Of a DNA stretch of 46,182 nucleotides, positions 28,983-37,737 are shown one piece after another (position 1 is the stretch's first letter; each line of letters starts with the position of its first letter). The stretch is from assembly GCA_910587375.1 (NCBI GenBank), contig CAJULR010000025.1, positions 1 to 46,182 on the forward strand. The letters are read 5' to 3'. The notes beneath the pieces were generated by a model that saw nothing but the letters and a program-made list of their open reading frames with translations, was not told the origin of the DNA and ran no database searches. The DNA comes from Candidatus Gastranaerophilales bacterium. Lineage in GTDB: Bacteria; Cyanobacteriota; Vampirovibrionia; Gastranaerophilales; Gastranaerophilaceae. The translations under genes were made by a program, and so were the position numbers.

Positions 28983-30971
28983 ATGGACAATACTATAACT
29001 TATATAAAATTTAAAAATATATTCGCCGCTGCATTTTTATTTATATCATTGTTGTTAAATGCGCTGCTGCCTTCGTTTGCGGATTCTTCCCTGAAAATTA
29101 CAGGCTTAACATTCGATAATTCCGATAATGTTGTCTTTGTAAATTCAACCGGGAAAGTGAACGCAACAAAAAGCGAAAGCCCTGAGGATATAAACTATGC
29201 GTATAATGAAATTTCAAAAGGTTTCTTGAAAGACCCAAATCGTGCCTATGTGGACATTTCAAATGCAACGCTTGTCGGGGGCTCTAAAAATTATGAATTA
29301 AAAAATTCAATTTTTAACAACGTAAGGATGTCGCAGTTTTCTGTTAATCCAAACGTTGTAAGAATTGTCTTTACATATGATAAAACAGCCTCTTTTAATG
29401 AGTTTAACGTTGTTTCAAACGATAAAGCAATTGCTGTAAGGTATACAAAAAAACTGAACGAAGCAAAACTGAAACAGGTGGCATATTCAAATACGGGGGA
29501 TGACGGGCGCGTTACGTTCTTTGAAAATACAACTTCTTCCCTGGTTTCAAGCCCGATTGTTCCTGTAAATTCCGTTGAAACGGCTTCAAACGGTGCTTCC
29601 GGGAATTCTGCAGAGCTTAATAAAATGTTTGATAAAAACAATGAAAAAATGAATGGGGATGAAAAAGAATATCACCTGAAATCAAAGTTTTATATAAGCT
29701 CAATTCAGCAAAATACGGGCGGGATTATGATTAAGGGCGAAGGCTTTGTAAGCTTAAAGCCTGCGTTTTTCCTTGAAAACCCGAACAGAATGGTGATTGA
29801 CCTTGACGATGCTGTGCTTGCAAAGAATTTGAGCAATAAGGCTTTTCCAATTGGAAGCGCGCAGACAGAGCCCGATGGGACAATTAAGCCAAGGGAAATT
29901 TTAAGGCTCGGGCAAAATACCCAAAGCGTTGCAAGGCTTGTAATTCAGGGAAATGAAGCTAAAAACTACAGGGTGGTTATTTCGCCCGATCTTCAAAATA
30001 TATATATTGCAAAACGCTCTGATGTTATAAATACAAAAATAACTGAAACTGAAAGTTTGGTAAAATCTGTTCTTTTTGAAAAGGGAAGTTTTGCTGATAC
30101 TTTGGAATTTAATTTTACAGCACCCGTCGCATTTTCTGCTTTTGAGGAAAATAAAAATTTATACCTTGATTTTAACAATGTTTCGGGGGCGGCAGAAGGG
30201 GTTATTGAAGAGTTAAAGAAACTTTATGAAAATGCTGAAACAGTAAGGCTTGCCTTAGACAAGCTTCGTGTTGTTCTTCCTGTTAAAGAAGAAACCTTGA
30301 ATGTTCAAGTGAAGGTGACGCCTGATTCAAAGACAATTCAGGCGGTTTTTAAACACCATGAACAAAAGGTGGAATCAATTTCTAAGAAAAAGGAAAAAGA
30401 GCTTTCAATTTCAAACCTGTATAAAGTTGTAATTGACGCAGGGCATGGCGGAACTGACGTTGGTGCCACAAGGGATGGAATTTATGAGAAAAATATTACC
30501 CTTTCAATTGCAAAGATGATTGAAAAAAATCTTGGAAATAAAGGCGTTAAGACCACAATGACCCTTGAAAAAGATAAAACAGTGTCTTTGCAGGAAAGAT
30601 GTGATATTTCAAACGAAACAAGACCGGATTTATTTGTAAGCGTCCATGTGAATTCAAGTGTGAACGACGCAATTTACGGGGTTGAAACGCACTGGTGGAA
30701 ACAAGATAGTGTAAAATATGCTGAAACCGTGCATAAACACTTAAGTAAAAACTTTAACAAGTGGAAAACAAAAGACCGTGGTTTGTTTAAGTCCCAGTTT
30801 TATGTTATAAACCATACAGAAGCGCCTGCCATTCTTGTTGAAATAGGTTTTATTTCAAATGCAGACGAGAGGGCTGCAATTATCACCCAAAAGAGGCAGT
30901 CTGAAATTGCAAAGGCAATTACAGAGGGAATTATGGAATTTTTGAAAAACAAAGGGGCAAAAGAAGAATAA
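28983..30971 (+). CDS. N-acetylmuramoyl-L-alanine amidase with AMIN domains
   Basis: This exported enzyme cleaves the bond between muramic acid and the peptide stem, acting in cell separation. I prefer ATG 28983 (662 aa), which gives a normal signal peptide (core AAAFLFISLLLNALL); ATG 28965 or 28935 are possible, none has a ribosome binding site. Beta-rich AMIN-type regions occupy roughly residues 40-150 and 230-350. The C-terminal Amidase_3 domain shows VVIDAGHGGTD (about 481), the Glu of YEKNITLSIAK, SVHVNSS and ILVEIGFISN, the zinc and catalytic residues of the AmiC class. murI follows after 21 bases. A structured RNA leader precedes it. Confidence 0.93.
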   Translation: MDNTITYIKFKNIFAAAFLFISLLLNALLPSFADSSLKITGLTFDNSDNVVFVNSTGKVNATKSESPEDINYAYNEISKGFLKDPNRAYVDISNATLVGGSKNYELKNSIFNNVRMSQFSVNPNVVRIVFTYDKTASFNEFNVVSNDKAIAVRYTKKLNEAKLKQVAYSNTGDDGRVTFFENTTSSLVSSPIVPVNSVETASNGASGNSAELNKMFDKNNEKMNGDEKEYHLKSKFYISSIQQNTGGIMIKGEGFVSLKPAFFLENPNRMVIDLDDAVLAKNLSNKAFPIGSAQTEPDGTIKPREILRLGQNTQSVARLVIQGNEAKNYRVVISPDLQNIYIAKRSDVINTKITETESLVKSVLFEKGSFADTLEFNFTAPVAFSAFEENKNLYLDFNNVSGAAEGVIEELKKLYENAETVRLALDKLRVVLPVKEETLNVQVKVTPDSKTIQAVFKHHEQKVESISKKKEKELSISNLYKVVIDAGHGGTDVGATRDGIYEKNITLSIAKMIEKNLGNKGVKTTMTLEKDKTVSLQERCDISNETRPDLFVSVHVNSSVNDAIYGVETHWWKQDSVKYAETVHKHLSKNFNKWKTKDRGLFKSQFYVINHTEAPAILVEIGFISNADERAAIITQKRQSEIAKAITEGIMEFLKNKGAKEE

Positions 30972-30992
30972 AATGGGTATGAGGCTTTTTGT

Positions 30993-31787
30993 ATGATAGG
31001 GTTATTTGATTCCGGGGTGGGCGGTTTGTCTGTTTTAAGGGCAATGGTTCAAGACGGCATAAATGATGATTTTATATATTTTGGGGACACAAAAAATGTG
31101 CCCTACGGGACAAAATCTAAGGAACAAATTTTATCCTATACAAGAGAGATTATGGAGTTTTTTGTCCAAAACAAGGTAGACTGTGCGGTTATGGCCTGTA
31201 ATACAAGTTCTGCCCTTGTGTATGAAGAACTTTGCGCTGAATTTTCGGATAAAATTAAGATTTTCCCTTTAATTCAAAGCGTTGCACCATTTTTTAAGGA
31301 TGAAAAAGAAACTATAGGCATAATGGCAACAAGCGCCACTGTAAAGAGTTTTGCCTACACAAGAGAAATTAAAAAACTGAATAAAAATGTGGAAGTGATT
31401 GAGCTTGAGTGTCAGGATTTTGTTCGAATTGTTGAAGACAGGCTGTACAATGACGCTTCCGCTGTTGAATACATTAAAAAGAAGGCGGAACATTTAAAAA
31501 ACGCCGGCTGCAAAAAGGTGATTTTAGGGTGTACACATTTTCCGTATTTAGCGCCGATTTTATCTAAATTTGCGCCCGCGGTTGAATTTATAGACCCTGC
31601 AAAATATCTTGTGGATGTTGTAAAAAAAGATTTAATTTTTTCAAAACCAGCAAAAATTTCAGATGGCAGAGCATTTTCCACGTTTAAATTTTATGTATCA
31701 TCCGCCCCTGAAGAATTTAAAAAAAGCGGCTCAATTTTCTTCGATATAAAAGATGAAGTTCATCTTGCCGAATTTGCAAAATGCTGA
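30993..31787 (+). CDS. murI: Glutamate racemase
   Basis: MurI makes D-glutamate for peptidoglycan. The N-terminus MIGLFDSGVGGLSVL is diagnostic. The two catalytic cysteines lie in VMACNTSSA (about residue 72) and ILGCTHFPYL (about 180). Length 264 aa is normal. GAGG 8 bases upstream supports the ATG. It is the second gene of a peptidoglycan operon with the amidase. Confidence 0.96.
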   Translation: MIGLFDSGVGGLSVLRAMVQDGINDDFIYFGDTKNVPYGTKSKEQILSYTREIMEFFVQNKVDCAVMACNTSSALVYEELCAEFSDKIKIFPLIQSVAPFFKDEKETIGIMATSATVKSFAYTREIKKLNKNVEVIELECQDFVRIVEDRLYNDASAVEYIKKKAEHLKNAGCKKVILGCTHFPYLAPILSKFAPAVEFIDPAKYLVDVVKKDLIFSKPAKISDGRAFSTFKFYVSSAPEEFKKSGSIFFDIKDEVHLAEFAKC

Positions 31788-31791
31788 TAAA

Positions 31792-31807
31792 TTGGCTGCA
31801 GGGCCAA
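31792..31807. terminator. Short hairpin between murI and the convergent gene
   Basis: TTGGC (31792-31796) pairs with GCCAA (31803-31807). On the minus strand it is preceded by TTTTT, on the plus strand followed by AAAA, so termination strength is doubtful. Confidence 0.35.
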
Positions 31808-31813
31808 AAAGCT

Positions 31814-32719
31814 TTACATTGTAAGCATTTCCATAATTAAATCCGGGAATTCTTCCACAATGAGTTCTGCAAAAATCTGCGGGTCAATTTGTGTTGCAAC
31901 AACTTGAATTAAATCCGGCGGAAGCTCTTCTATCATTGGAATTAGAAACTCAGGGTCGAGGATGGGCATGGTTTTCATAATTTTTTCTTTGTCCATTAAC
32001 ATAAACGGTTTTGACAAATCTTCATTTTCAAATTCCAAAATATATTCAGGGTTAATCTCTACAAGTCCTGCAATAAGCTGCATTTTGTCCTTGCGTTCAA
32101 ATCTTGTCAAAAATTGCGTGAATTTATCAGGGCTCATTTCGTCTATCACGGTAAGATAATGCCCTTTGCCTTTGCCCTCCATTATTGGGCCGAATTGCTG
32201 CATCATAATGCGTTCAAACTGTTTATCGTCCAGCCCTTCGAAATATTTCATAACATCCTTCTTTTCAAGCTTTTCGCTCTTTAAGAAGTTGTCCATTTTG
32301 TCCTCATCCATAAGGTTTAAAATGTCCATCATTCCAAAGTGTTGGAACACAAGGGTTGCCACCTGTTCTGTCGGAAGGTGGTTTATGAGGGTTTCAAGCT
32401 TTTCGGATGTAAAATATTGAAGCCCCCAGGCAAGCTGTTCAGAGCTTAAATATGGCAAAAGCTTTGCTAAATCTTCGGCATTCAGGTTTTTAATTATCAA
32501 ATATCTGTTTTTGGGTTTTTGAAGTTCGAGAATTTTTGCAACCTTTGAAGGGTGTGTCATAAGGGCGCGCAACTCTTCGCGGTCAAGCGTAACTGCGCCT
32601 GCCATGGTTTCTATGGTTATCATTTTGTCAGGATCTTCAGCACTAAACTGATTTATCCTTTGTGTGGATAACTCATAATATCTTGAAAGGTATGCTAAAT
32701 CTACGTTTAACTCTATCAC
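31814..32719 (-). CDS. MgtE_N / FliG-like helical repeat protein, 301 aa
   Basis: The protein is built of short helices in repeats of about 25-30 residues: LNAEDLAKLLPYLSSEQLAW, SEKLETLINHLPTEQVATLV, LDPEFLIPMIEELPPDLIQV and DPQIFAELIVEEFPDLI. This is the style of the cytosolic N-domain of MgtE and the middle domain of FliG. It has no membrane segment, so it is not a magnesium transporter itself. A scaffold or cytosolic regulator is likely; the partner is unknown. The start is GTG at 32719. It converges with murI and has no operon partner. Confidence 0.65.
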   Translation of the reverse strand: MIELNVDLAYLSRYYELSTQRINQFSAEDPDKMITIETMAGAVTLDREELRALMTHPSKVAKILELQKPKNRYLIIKNLNAEDLAKLLPYLSSEQLAWGLQYFTSEKLETLINHLPTEQVATLVFQHFGMMDILNLMDEDKMDNFLKSEKLEKKDVMKYFEGLDDKQFERIMMQQFGPIMEGKGKGHYLTVIDEMSPDKFTQFLTRFERKDKMQLIAGLVEINPEYILEFENEDLSKPFMLMDKEKIMKTMPILDPEFLIPMIEELPPDLIQVVATQIDPQIFAELIVEEFPDLIMEMLTM

Positions 32720-32824
32720 TTTTGGTTTTTAACCCTCGTTTTTTGAACACACTTGTGCCCTCATAATATAATAAAAACCTCGTTGTGGCAGAAATTTTAA
32801 GTGTTTAAAAAACTGTTACATTTG

Positions 32825-33790
32825 TTAATATGTTGTTTCAATATGCCATTTGCCGTCTACAAGGGTTAAAAGCTTTTTGTTTCCATATAAATTAAACATA
32901 TTAAACGCGCTTTTTGAAAATCTCTCTTCTTCAGAATATCTGTATGGAGCGTCATTTTCAACATATAGAGCTTTTTTTGAAATTCTTGTGTCATCGTAAA
33001 TTTTAATATTTTCCTGATAAGAATAGGTTGTTTTTTCTTTATTTGAAAATTCAAGCCGCCTTTTTATTTCCCCCGGCTTTTCTTTTCGTTTTTCTGTTAT
33101 TCCTTCTTCAAGGTACCAAGGCTTTCCAAAAATCAGGCACATAATCTTTTTTGTTTGAATTGGGCTTCCTGCAATGCTTTTAAAGCCTTCTTTATAAATT
33201 GTGCTTATTTTGTTATATTCAAGGCTTTTTTCTATTATAATATCTTTTCTGGCGCTTCCTTTGTTGTTGGATGTTGTAATTCCTTCTTTGTAAGATATTA
33301 ATTTGCCGTTGTTAAATACAAGTAGTTTGTCAATTTGGGTTTTTTCGCCAAATTTTCTTACGTTTTTTCTATATGTGCTTAAAGCTCCGTTTGTAAAAAA
33401 TGCAATATCTTCGCTTCCATCTTCATTTTCAATGGAAACTTGGGCAGGAACCTTTCCTTTGTGTGCAGCAAATAGAGCTTTTACTTTTTCTTTTGCCTCT
33501 CTTGCTGCACACTGTGCCTCAATTCCTGTTTGAACAGCGTCTTTTGCTGTGTTTGAGATGTTTTGAAGCATATTTTGGGCAGAAGCGTATGCAAGGGCAA
33601 CGTCGCTTGGAAGGTTTTGCGTATTTTTGTTTGCCGCGGTGCTTTCTGTTGTAATGTGTTCATTATTGCCCATAAAGCTTATTTGTTTTGTCAATTCTTT
33701 GTTTAAAGAAGGGCAGGCGGGCCCAGGGCCTTGCGGCTTAAGAGGATGGAAATTCCTTTCCGCATTGAATGCGTGTATTTTTGTAATCAT
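32825..33790 (-). CDS. Repeat protein with N-terminal ISFMG motif, 321 aa
   Basis: The N-terminus is Pro/Lys-rich and contains QISFMGNN (residues 36-43). A helical, Ala-rich segment follows (about 60-110). From about residue 117 to the end are six to seven degenerate repeats of 26-30 residues with a G-K/N...Y-x-E-G signature (FNNGKLISYKEGI, FGKPWYLEEGI), closed by LTLVDGKWHIETT. The larger protein at 34807-36273 has the same repeats and the same DG-x-W-x-I end. The repeats resemble MORN-variant/YwqK-type beta hairpins. No signal peptide. Function unknown. Confidence 0.6.
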   Translation of the reverse strand: MITKIHAFNAERNFHPLKPQGPGPACPSLNKELTKQISFMGNNEHITTESTAANKNTQNLPSDVALAYASAQNMLQNISNTAKDAVQTGIEAQCAAREAKEKVKALFAAHKGKVPAQVSIENEDGSEDIAFFTNGALSTYRKNVRKFGEKTQIDKLLVFNNGKLISYKEGITTSNNKGSARKDIIIEKSLEYNKISTIYKEGFKSIAGSPIQTKKIMCLIFGKPWYLEEGITEKRKEKPGEIKRRLEFSNKEKTTYSYQENIKIYDDTRISKKALYVENDAPYRYSEEERFSKSAFNMFNLYGNKKLLTLVDGKWHIETTY

Positions 33791-33935
33791 TAATTTCTCT
33801 TTAAAAACTCTCGGCTAATTTGTGGTATTTTTGGCATTTTTGTCTGCCATATTTTTTGCACTTAAAACAAAAAATAAAAGTGCGGTCTTTTATTGTACCT
33901 TAAGTTTTTTAAACGTCAAACCTCTGTAATAAAAA

Positions 33936-34751
33936 TTAATCTGGATTATATTTTATGTTCTCTTCTTTGTATGTACCGTCAGGCGGGGTTGCTCTCCAGA
34001 TGTTTCCATCTAAATCGTAAAATTTTGCCCATGTTATATTGCCCTGCAAAGACGGTTCGCTTGCGCCCTGTATCGGGGATATCAGCCTTATATAGTGTGT
34101 GGGCCTTTGGTTTTCAAAGTTTAAGATTTGAATAATTTTTTTGTCTTTATTTACATTTGTTGAACATTCAAAGCGGGACATGAGGCCGTTTTTATAGCGT
34201 ATTTTATAAGATTCTTCCCCTTGTGCTGTTTGTATATTTGCGCTTATTGGTTTTCCGTCTTTCATTTGCAAATCTTTCAATTGAAGAAATTTTCCTTTGT
34301 TTGAAATAAAAAGCGGAGTATAATTTTTGTGCACAATATACTTTAGTTCATCATAATATTCAGGAAATTCAGACTCTTCTGTTTCATATTCCCCAACTGC
34401 CCTGTTGTTACAAATATGAATAATGCTTCCTTTATTATCAAAAGCTATTGTGACATTGGCATTTTTAAAATCACCGTCTATTTTTGGTATATTGTCAGAA
34501 ATTATATCGGAAATTTTCTTTGCAATTATATACATTAAAGAAACTTCAGGGGGCATAGCGGCGGGGCCCAAAAGTTTATCCTGTGGTTTTATTTGCATTG
34601 CTATATAGTGCGGTATATAGTTTACAGGCTGCCCTTCCGTTTGTTTTTTCGGTTCTTGTGCTGATTTTTCCCGCGCACTTGTTTCTTTTTGTTGATTGTG
34701 TTTGAAATTTGGGCTGTATGCTTTATATGTTGCGCTGTTAATGCGTATCAT
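33936..34751 (-). CDS. Divergent member of the repeat-protein cluster, 271 aa
   Basis: The N-terminus (IRINSATYKAYSPNFKHNQQ) is polar and followed by a Lys/Glu/Gln-rich region. The rest is beta-rich with weak copies of the neighbours' repeats (LQMKDGKPISANIQT, IRYKNGLMSRFECST, LNFENQRPTHYIR) and the closing FYDLDGNIWRATPP, which matches the DG-x-W end of both neighbours. It therefore looks like a diverged paralogue. It lies between the other two on the same strand with a terminator upstream, so it has its own transcript. No function can be assigned. Confidence 0.55.
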   Translation of the reverse strand: MIRINSATYKAYSPNFKHNQQKETSAREKSAQEPKKQTEGQPVNYIPHYIAMQIKPQDKLLGPAAMPPEVSLMYIIAKKISDIISDNIPKIDGDFKNANVTIAFDNKGSIIHICNNRAVGEYETEESEFPEYYDELKYIVHKNYTPLFISNKGKFLQLKDLQMKDGKPISANIQTAQGEESYKIRYKNGLMSRFECSTNVNKDKKIIQILNFENQRPTHYIRLISPIQGASEPSLQGNITWAKFYDLDGNIWRATPPDGTYKEENIKYNPD

Positions 34752-34774
34752 AAACTTCTCTTTTCTTTAAATAA

Positions 34775-34801
34775 AAAAGATGTCTTTAAAAGACATCTTT
34801 T
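34775..34801 (-). terminator. Terminator between repeat-protein genes
   Basis: AAAAGATGTCTTT (34775-34787) and AAAGACATCTTTT (34789-34801) are perfect inverted copies. On the minus strand the stem is followed by a T-run, ending the transcript of the 488-aa repeat protein. Confidence 0.75.
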
Positions 34802-34806
34802 AATTT

Positions 34807-36273
34807 TTATATTGTGGCAGAATCTGATGTAATTTCAATCCATTCGCCATCTTTTATTTCGAGTTCTCTTCCTGCACTTGTTGTGCCGTTTTGTGCGATT
34901 TTGCAGTTTTCCATATATGAATTTGGTTTTCCGTCCGTGTAGTTTATTATTTTTTCTACTGCTCTTGCGCCCTTGTCCGTAACTTTTATGCCTTCCATAT
35001 ATGTTTGCGGCTTGCCTTTAATAAACGATACAGTGCTTTGTATGCTTGAAAGCGTATCATTTTCGCAGACTACCCCTTCTTCATATTCTTTTGGCTTATC
35101 GCCGTTTAGGAATATGGTTCTTTCTCTTGTTTCGGTGCGTTCAGAATAATTTGCTGTGTAATTTTCCTGATATTTGCTTTCGTCATAGTTGAACTTTTTC
35201 TTTATCTGCAAAAGGCTTGAATCCTGAATTTCAATACCTTCTCTGTATTCTTGAATGTTTCCGTCTTTAAAATCAATTGCTCTTTTAATGTGTTCAACCG
35301 CAACTTCGCCTTTTGTTTTTTTAATGCCTTCCATATATGTTTGCGGCTTGCCGTTCAATAAATCAAGCACCATTGCTGTTTCTTCTTCGCCGTTTGCAAA
35401 TTTTACAACGTTCTGTTTATATCTTGATACTCTTCCGTTTTCAAATGTTAATATCTTATCTGTTACGGTTCTGTCTGAAAGTTCTGCCACTCCTTCTTCA
35501 TAAGAGTGCACCTTTCCTTTTTCAGTGATAGATATAATGCTTTTTTTGCCGTTTGCCATAGTTTCTGTAATGTTTTCCACTATGCCATCTTTATTAAACA
35601 AACTTACCCTGAAAGGTGTCGTGTTTTCGTCCATAAATTCTTGTAGCACTCTCATCTTTCTGTCCGGTTCATCAAGAATTTGTGTTGTAATTCCTTCCGC
35701 TACATCAAACGGATCGTCTGTATGGAAGCGTCTTGTGACTGTTTCGATTGTACTGTTTATTTTGTCTGCAATTGTATCTGCTTCATCGGCAAGTGCGCAT
35801 ATCTTATCTACGCTTTCCCTGCCTTCTTCTCTAAAAATTGTTGCATTGCTAAGAGTGTTTTTTGCTCTGCTTATAAGGCTTTTTGCAGTATCGCTTGCCA
35901 CTTTAACATCATCAGGCATGGGCGTTTTGTTTTTGCCGCGAAAAGCAAGAATTCCTGCAACAGTTATTGCGGCTGCTATTCCAAGCCCTGTAAGCAAGGC
36001 ATTTTTCTTTTTAAATTCTTTTCCTGCAATGGTTATAGTATCTTTTTTTGGTGTTTTTTCAAGATTGATGTTTTGATTGTTTTGAATTTGGGGAACTACC
36101 TGTGGGGAAGGGTTTTGCACCTGAGGCTGCATTGGCATAGCCTGCGGGGCCGTTTGCACAACAGGAGCCTGTATGGTTTGAATGTTTTGGGGAGTTCTAT
36201 TTATATTAAATTGAGGCTGAAAACCCATTTCGGCAAAAGTTTTAAGGCCGGTCGGGTTAAAATTCGTTCCCAT
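34807..36273 (-). CDS. Repeat protein with ~28-residue xGKPxxYMEGI units, 488 aa
   Basis: The first 70 residues are Pro/Gln/Asn-rich and disordered-looking (around QPQFNINR at 19-26). A single membrane segment (NALLTGLGIAAAITVAGILA, 91-110) follows, then a coiled region (about 120-190). Residues 221-478 are eight to nine tandem repeats, for example VLDLLNGKPQTYMEGI and TVSFIKGKPQTYMEGI, closed by LEIKDGEWIEI. This suggests a membrane-anchored protein with an elongated beta-repeat domain, facing outward or inward. AAGGA lies 10 bases before the ATG. Homologous units are in the gene at 32825-33790. Confidence 0.65.
   Translation of the reverse strand: MGTNFNPTGLKTFAEMGFQPQFNINRTPQNIQTIQAPVVQTAPQAMPMQPQVQNPSPQVVPQIQNNQNINLEKTPKKDTITIAGKEFKKKNALLTGLGIAAAITVAGILAFRGKNKTPMPDDVKVASDTAKSLISRAKNTLSNATIFREEGRESVDKICALADEADTIADKINSTIETVTRRFHTDDPFDVAEGITTQILDEPDRKMRVLQEFMDENTTPFRVSLFNKDGIVENITETMANGKKSIISITEKGKVHSYEEGVAELSDRTVTDKILTFENGRVSRYKQNVVKFANGEEETAMVLDLLNGKPQTYMEGIKKTKGEVAVEHIKRAIDFKDGNIQEYREGIEIQDSSLLQIKKKFNYDESKYQENYTANYSERTETRERTIFLNGDKPKEYEEGVVCENDTLSSIQSTVSFIKGKPQTYMEGIKVTDKGARAVEKIINYTDGKPNSYMENCKIAQNGTTSAGRELEIKDGEWIEITSDSATI
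34839..35613 (-). repeat. Tandem coding repeats of the 488-aa protein
   Basis: Units of about 84 bases. A 29-base string is identical at 34988-35016 and 35324-35352, exactly 336 bases (four 28-codon units) apart, which points to recent in-frame duplication or conversion. Confidence 0.7.
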
Positions 36274-36505
36274 TTTTAAAATTCCTTATATTTATTAAAT
36301 TAGATTATATCAGTAATAAACATGCGCGGGGATTTTTTTGTTATAATAATGTAAAATATGTAATGAAATGTTACAAAAGTTAATTTATTGAGTTTAAAAT
36401 GTTAAGCTAATGTAAACATTTAAAAACTATAACATTTAATGATAGCAACATTTTATTTTTATGTGTTTTATAAATATGTAAGCTTTTATTTGGAAAGGTA
36501 CATAA

Positions 36506-36904
36506 ATGGGAAATTTATCAGTAAACAACAATGTTTCATTTGCAGGGGCAAACCAAAATGCTGCAGCTAAAAAACCAAGCAAAGCAAAAGTTGCCGCTGG
36601 CGCTGCTGCTTTAGCCGGCGTTGTAATTTTGGGTGCAGGCGTTGCTTCAGGCAAAGTTAAAGCCGGCGATATCGTTACTTTTGCCCAAAAAGCAGGCAAA
36701 GGTGCACTTAATACGGTTAAACACCCTGTTGCCACAGTTAAAGGGCTCCCCGCTAAGCTTTCAAACTTGGCTACGGAGGGCGTTATAAAAGGAGCTGAAG
36801 CTTTTATGAACACAAAATATGCTGTAGCTGACGGCGCAAAGCTTGCCTTTGAATATGTAAAAGCTGTTGGGTCAGCTGTAGTAGATGTTTTTGGCAAAAA
36901 ATAG
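36506..36904 (+). CDS. Small Ala/Gly-rich protein with VSFAG motif, 132 aa
   Basis: AAAGG 8 bases upstream fixes the ATG. The N-terminus MGNLSVNNNVSFAGANQN carries the [VIN]-[ST]-F-x-G motif at residues 10-14. A lysine-rich stretch and a hydrophobic segment follow (KVAAGAAALAGVVILGAGVA, about 31-50), then an amphipathic C-terminal half (FAQKAGKGALNTVKHPVATV). The upstream 230 bases contain several copies of AAATGTTA and its inverse (36397-36404 with 36430-36437). It is probably a small membrane-associated protein. No family recognised. A terminator follows. Confidence 0.6.
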   Translation: MGNLSVNNNVSFAGANQNAAAKKPSKAKVAAGAAALAGVVILGAGVASGKVKAGDIVTFAQKAGKGALNTVKHPVATVKGLPAKLSNLATEGVIKGAEAFMNTKYAVADGAKLAFEYVKAVGSAVVDVFGKK

Positions 36905-36939
36905 ACAAATAAAACTTGTTTACTGAAATTAATAATTTG

Positions 36940-36977
36940 AAAACACCGTAAGATTAATAACATCCTGCGGTGTTTTT
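36940..36977 (+). terminator. Terminator after the 132-aa protein gene
   Basis: AAAACACCG (36940-36948) pairs with CGGTGTTTT (36968-36976), followed by one more T and a G. Only 17 bases separate it from the next ATG. Confidence 0.7.
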
Positions 36978-36993
36978 GTTGTAAGATTTATTT

Positions 36994-37737
36994 ATGAAAA
37001 CAACGATAGTTCTTCCAACATATAATGAAAAAGAAAATATAGAACCTTTTTTAAAGGGGCTCTGCGCCGAAATTAAGACCATAGAAGGCTTTGACATAAA
37101 TATTCTTGTCGTGGACGATTATTCCCCGGACGGCACTGCAGATGTTGTAAAAACGTTGATGGAAAAAGACTCTTGCATTAACCTTTTAATGAATAACACA
37201 AGGGGGCTTGGAAGAGCTTATATTGCAGGGTTTAAGCATGCGATGGCAAATTTTAATTCAGATGTTTTAATTGAAATGGATTCTGATTTTTCGCATGACA
37301 TAAAAAAGGTGAGAGAGCTTTTAGAGGCTATAAAAGAGGGTTATGACTTTGTCATAGGTTCAAGATACATTAAAGGCGGCTCTATTCCAAAAGATTGGGC
37401 TTTAATTCGAAAATTAAACAGCAGATATGGAAACGTTTTTGCAAGGCTAATTGCAGGGCTTTATAACATTAAAGATTGTACATCCGGGTTTAGGGCAATT
37501 CGCACAGACGTTTTAAAAAAGGTGGATTTAGACAATTTAAACGCAAACGGCTATTCTTTTCAAATGAATATTCTTTTTGAGTGCGTGCGCCTCGGGGCAA
37601 AGGTTTTTGAGGTTCCGATTGATTTTAAAGACAGAGAAAAAGGGTGTTCAAAGCTTGGTTTGAATGATGTTTTAGAGTTTATGGTGAATTCATTTAAATT
37701 AAGGGCAAAAATCATTAAATCCTGTTTTAAAAATTAA
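36994..37737 (+). CDS. GT2 glycosyltransferase, DPM1-like polyprenol-phosphate mannosyl/glucosyltransferase
   Basis: The 247-aa protein is a GT-A family 2 enzyme: IVLPTYNEKENI (residues 4-15), the Asp-rich VVDDYSPDGTADVV, MDSDFSHD for metal and sugar nucleotide, FVIGSRYIKGG and a C-terminal SKLGLNDVLEF. It lacks the C-terminal membrane helices of larger homologues, as in soluble DPM1. It would charge a polyprenyl phosphate with mannose or glucose. The convergent neighbour is a GT39-type enzyme that uses such donors. No ribosome binding site; only 17 bases follow the upstream terminator, so the mRNA may be leaderless. Confidence 0.88.
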   Translation: MKTTIVLPTYNEKENIEPFLKGLCAEIKTIEGFDINILVVDDYSPDGTADVVKTLMEKDSCINLLMNNTRGLGRAYIAGFKHAMANFNSDVLIEMDSDFSHDIKKVRELLEAIKEGYDFVIGSRYIKGGSIPKDWALIRKLNSRYGNVFARLIAGLYNIKDCTSGFRAIRTDVLKKVDLDNLNANGYSFQMNILFECVRLGAKVFEVPIDFKDREKGCSKLGLNDVLEFMVNSFKLRAKIIKSCFKN

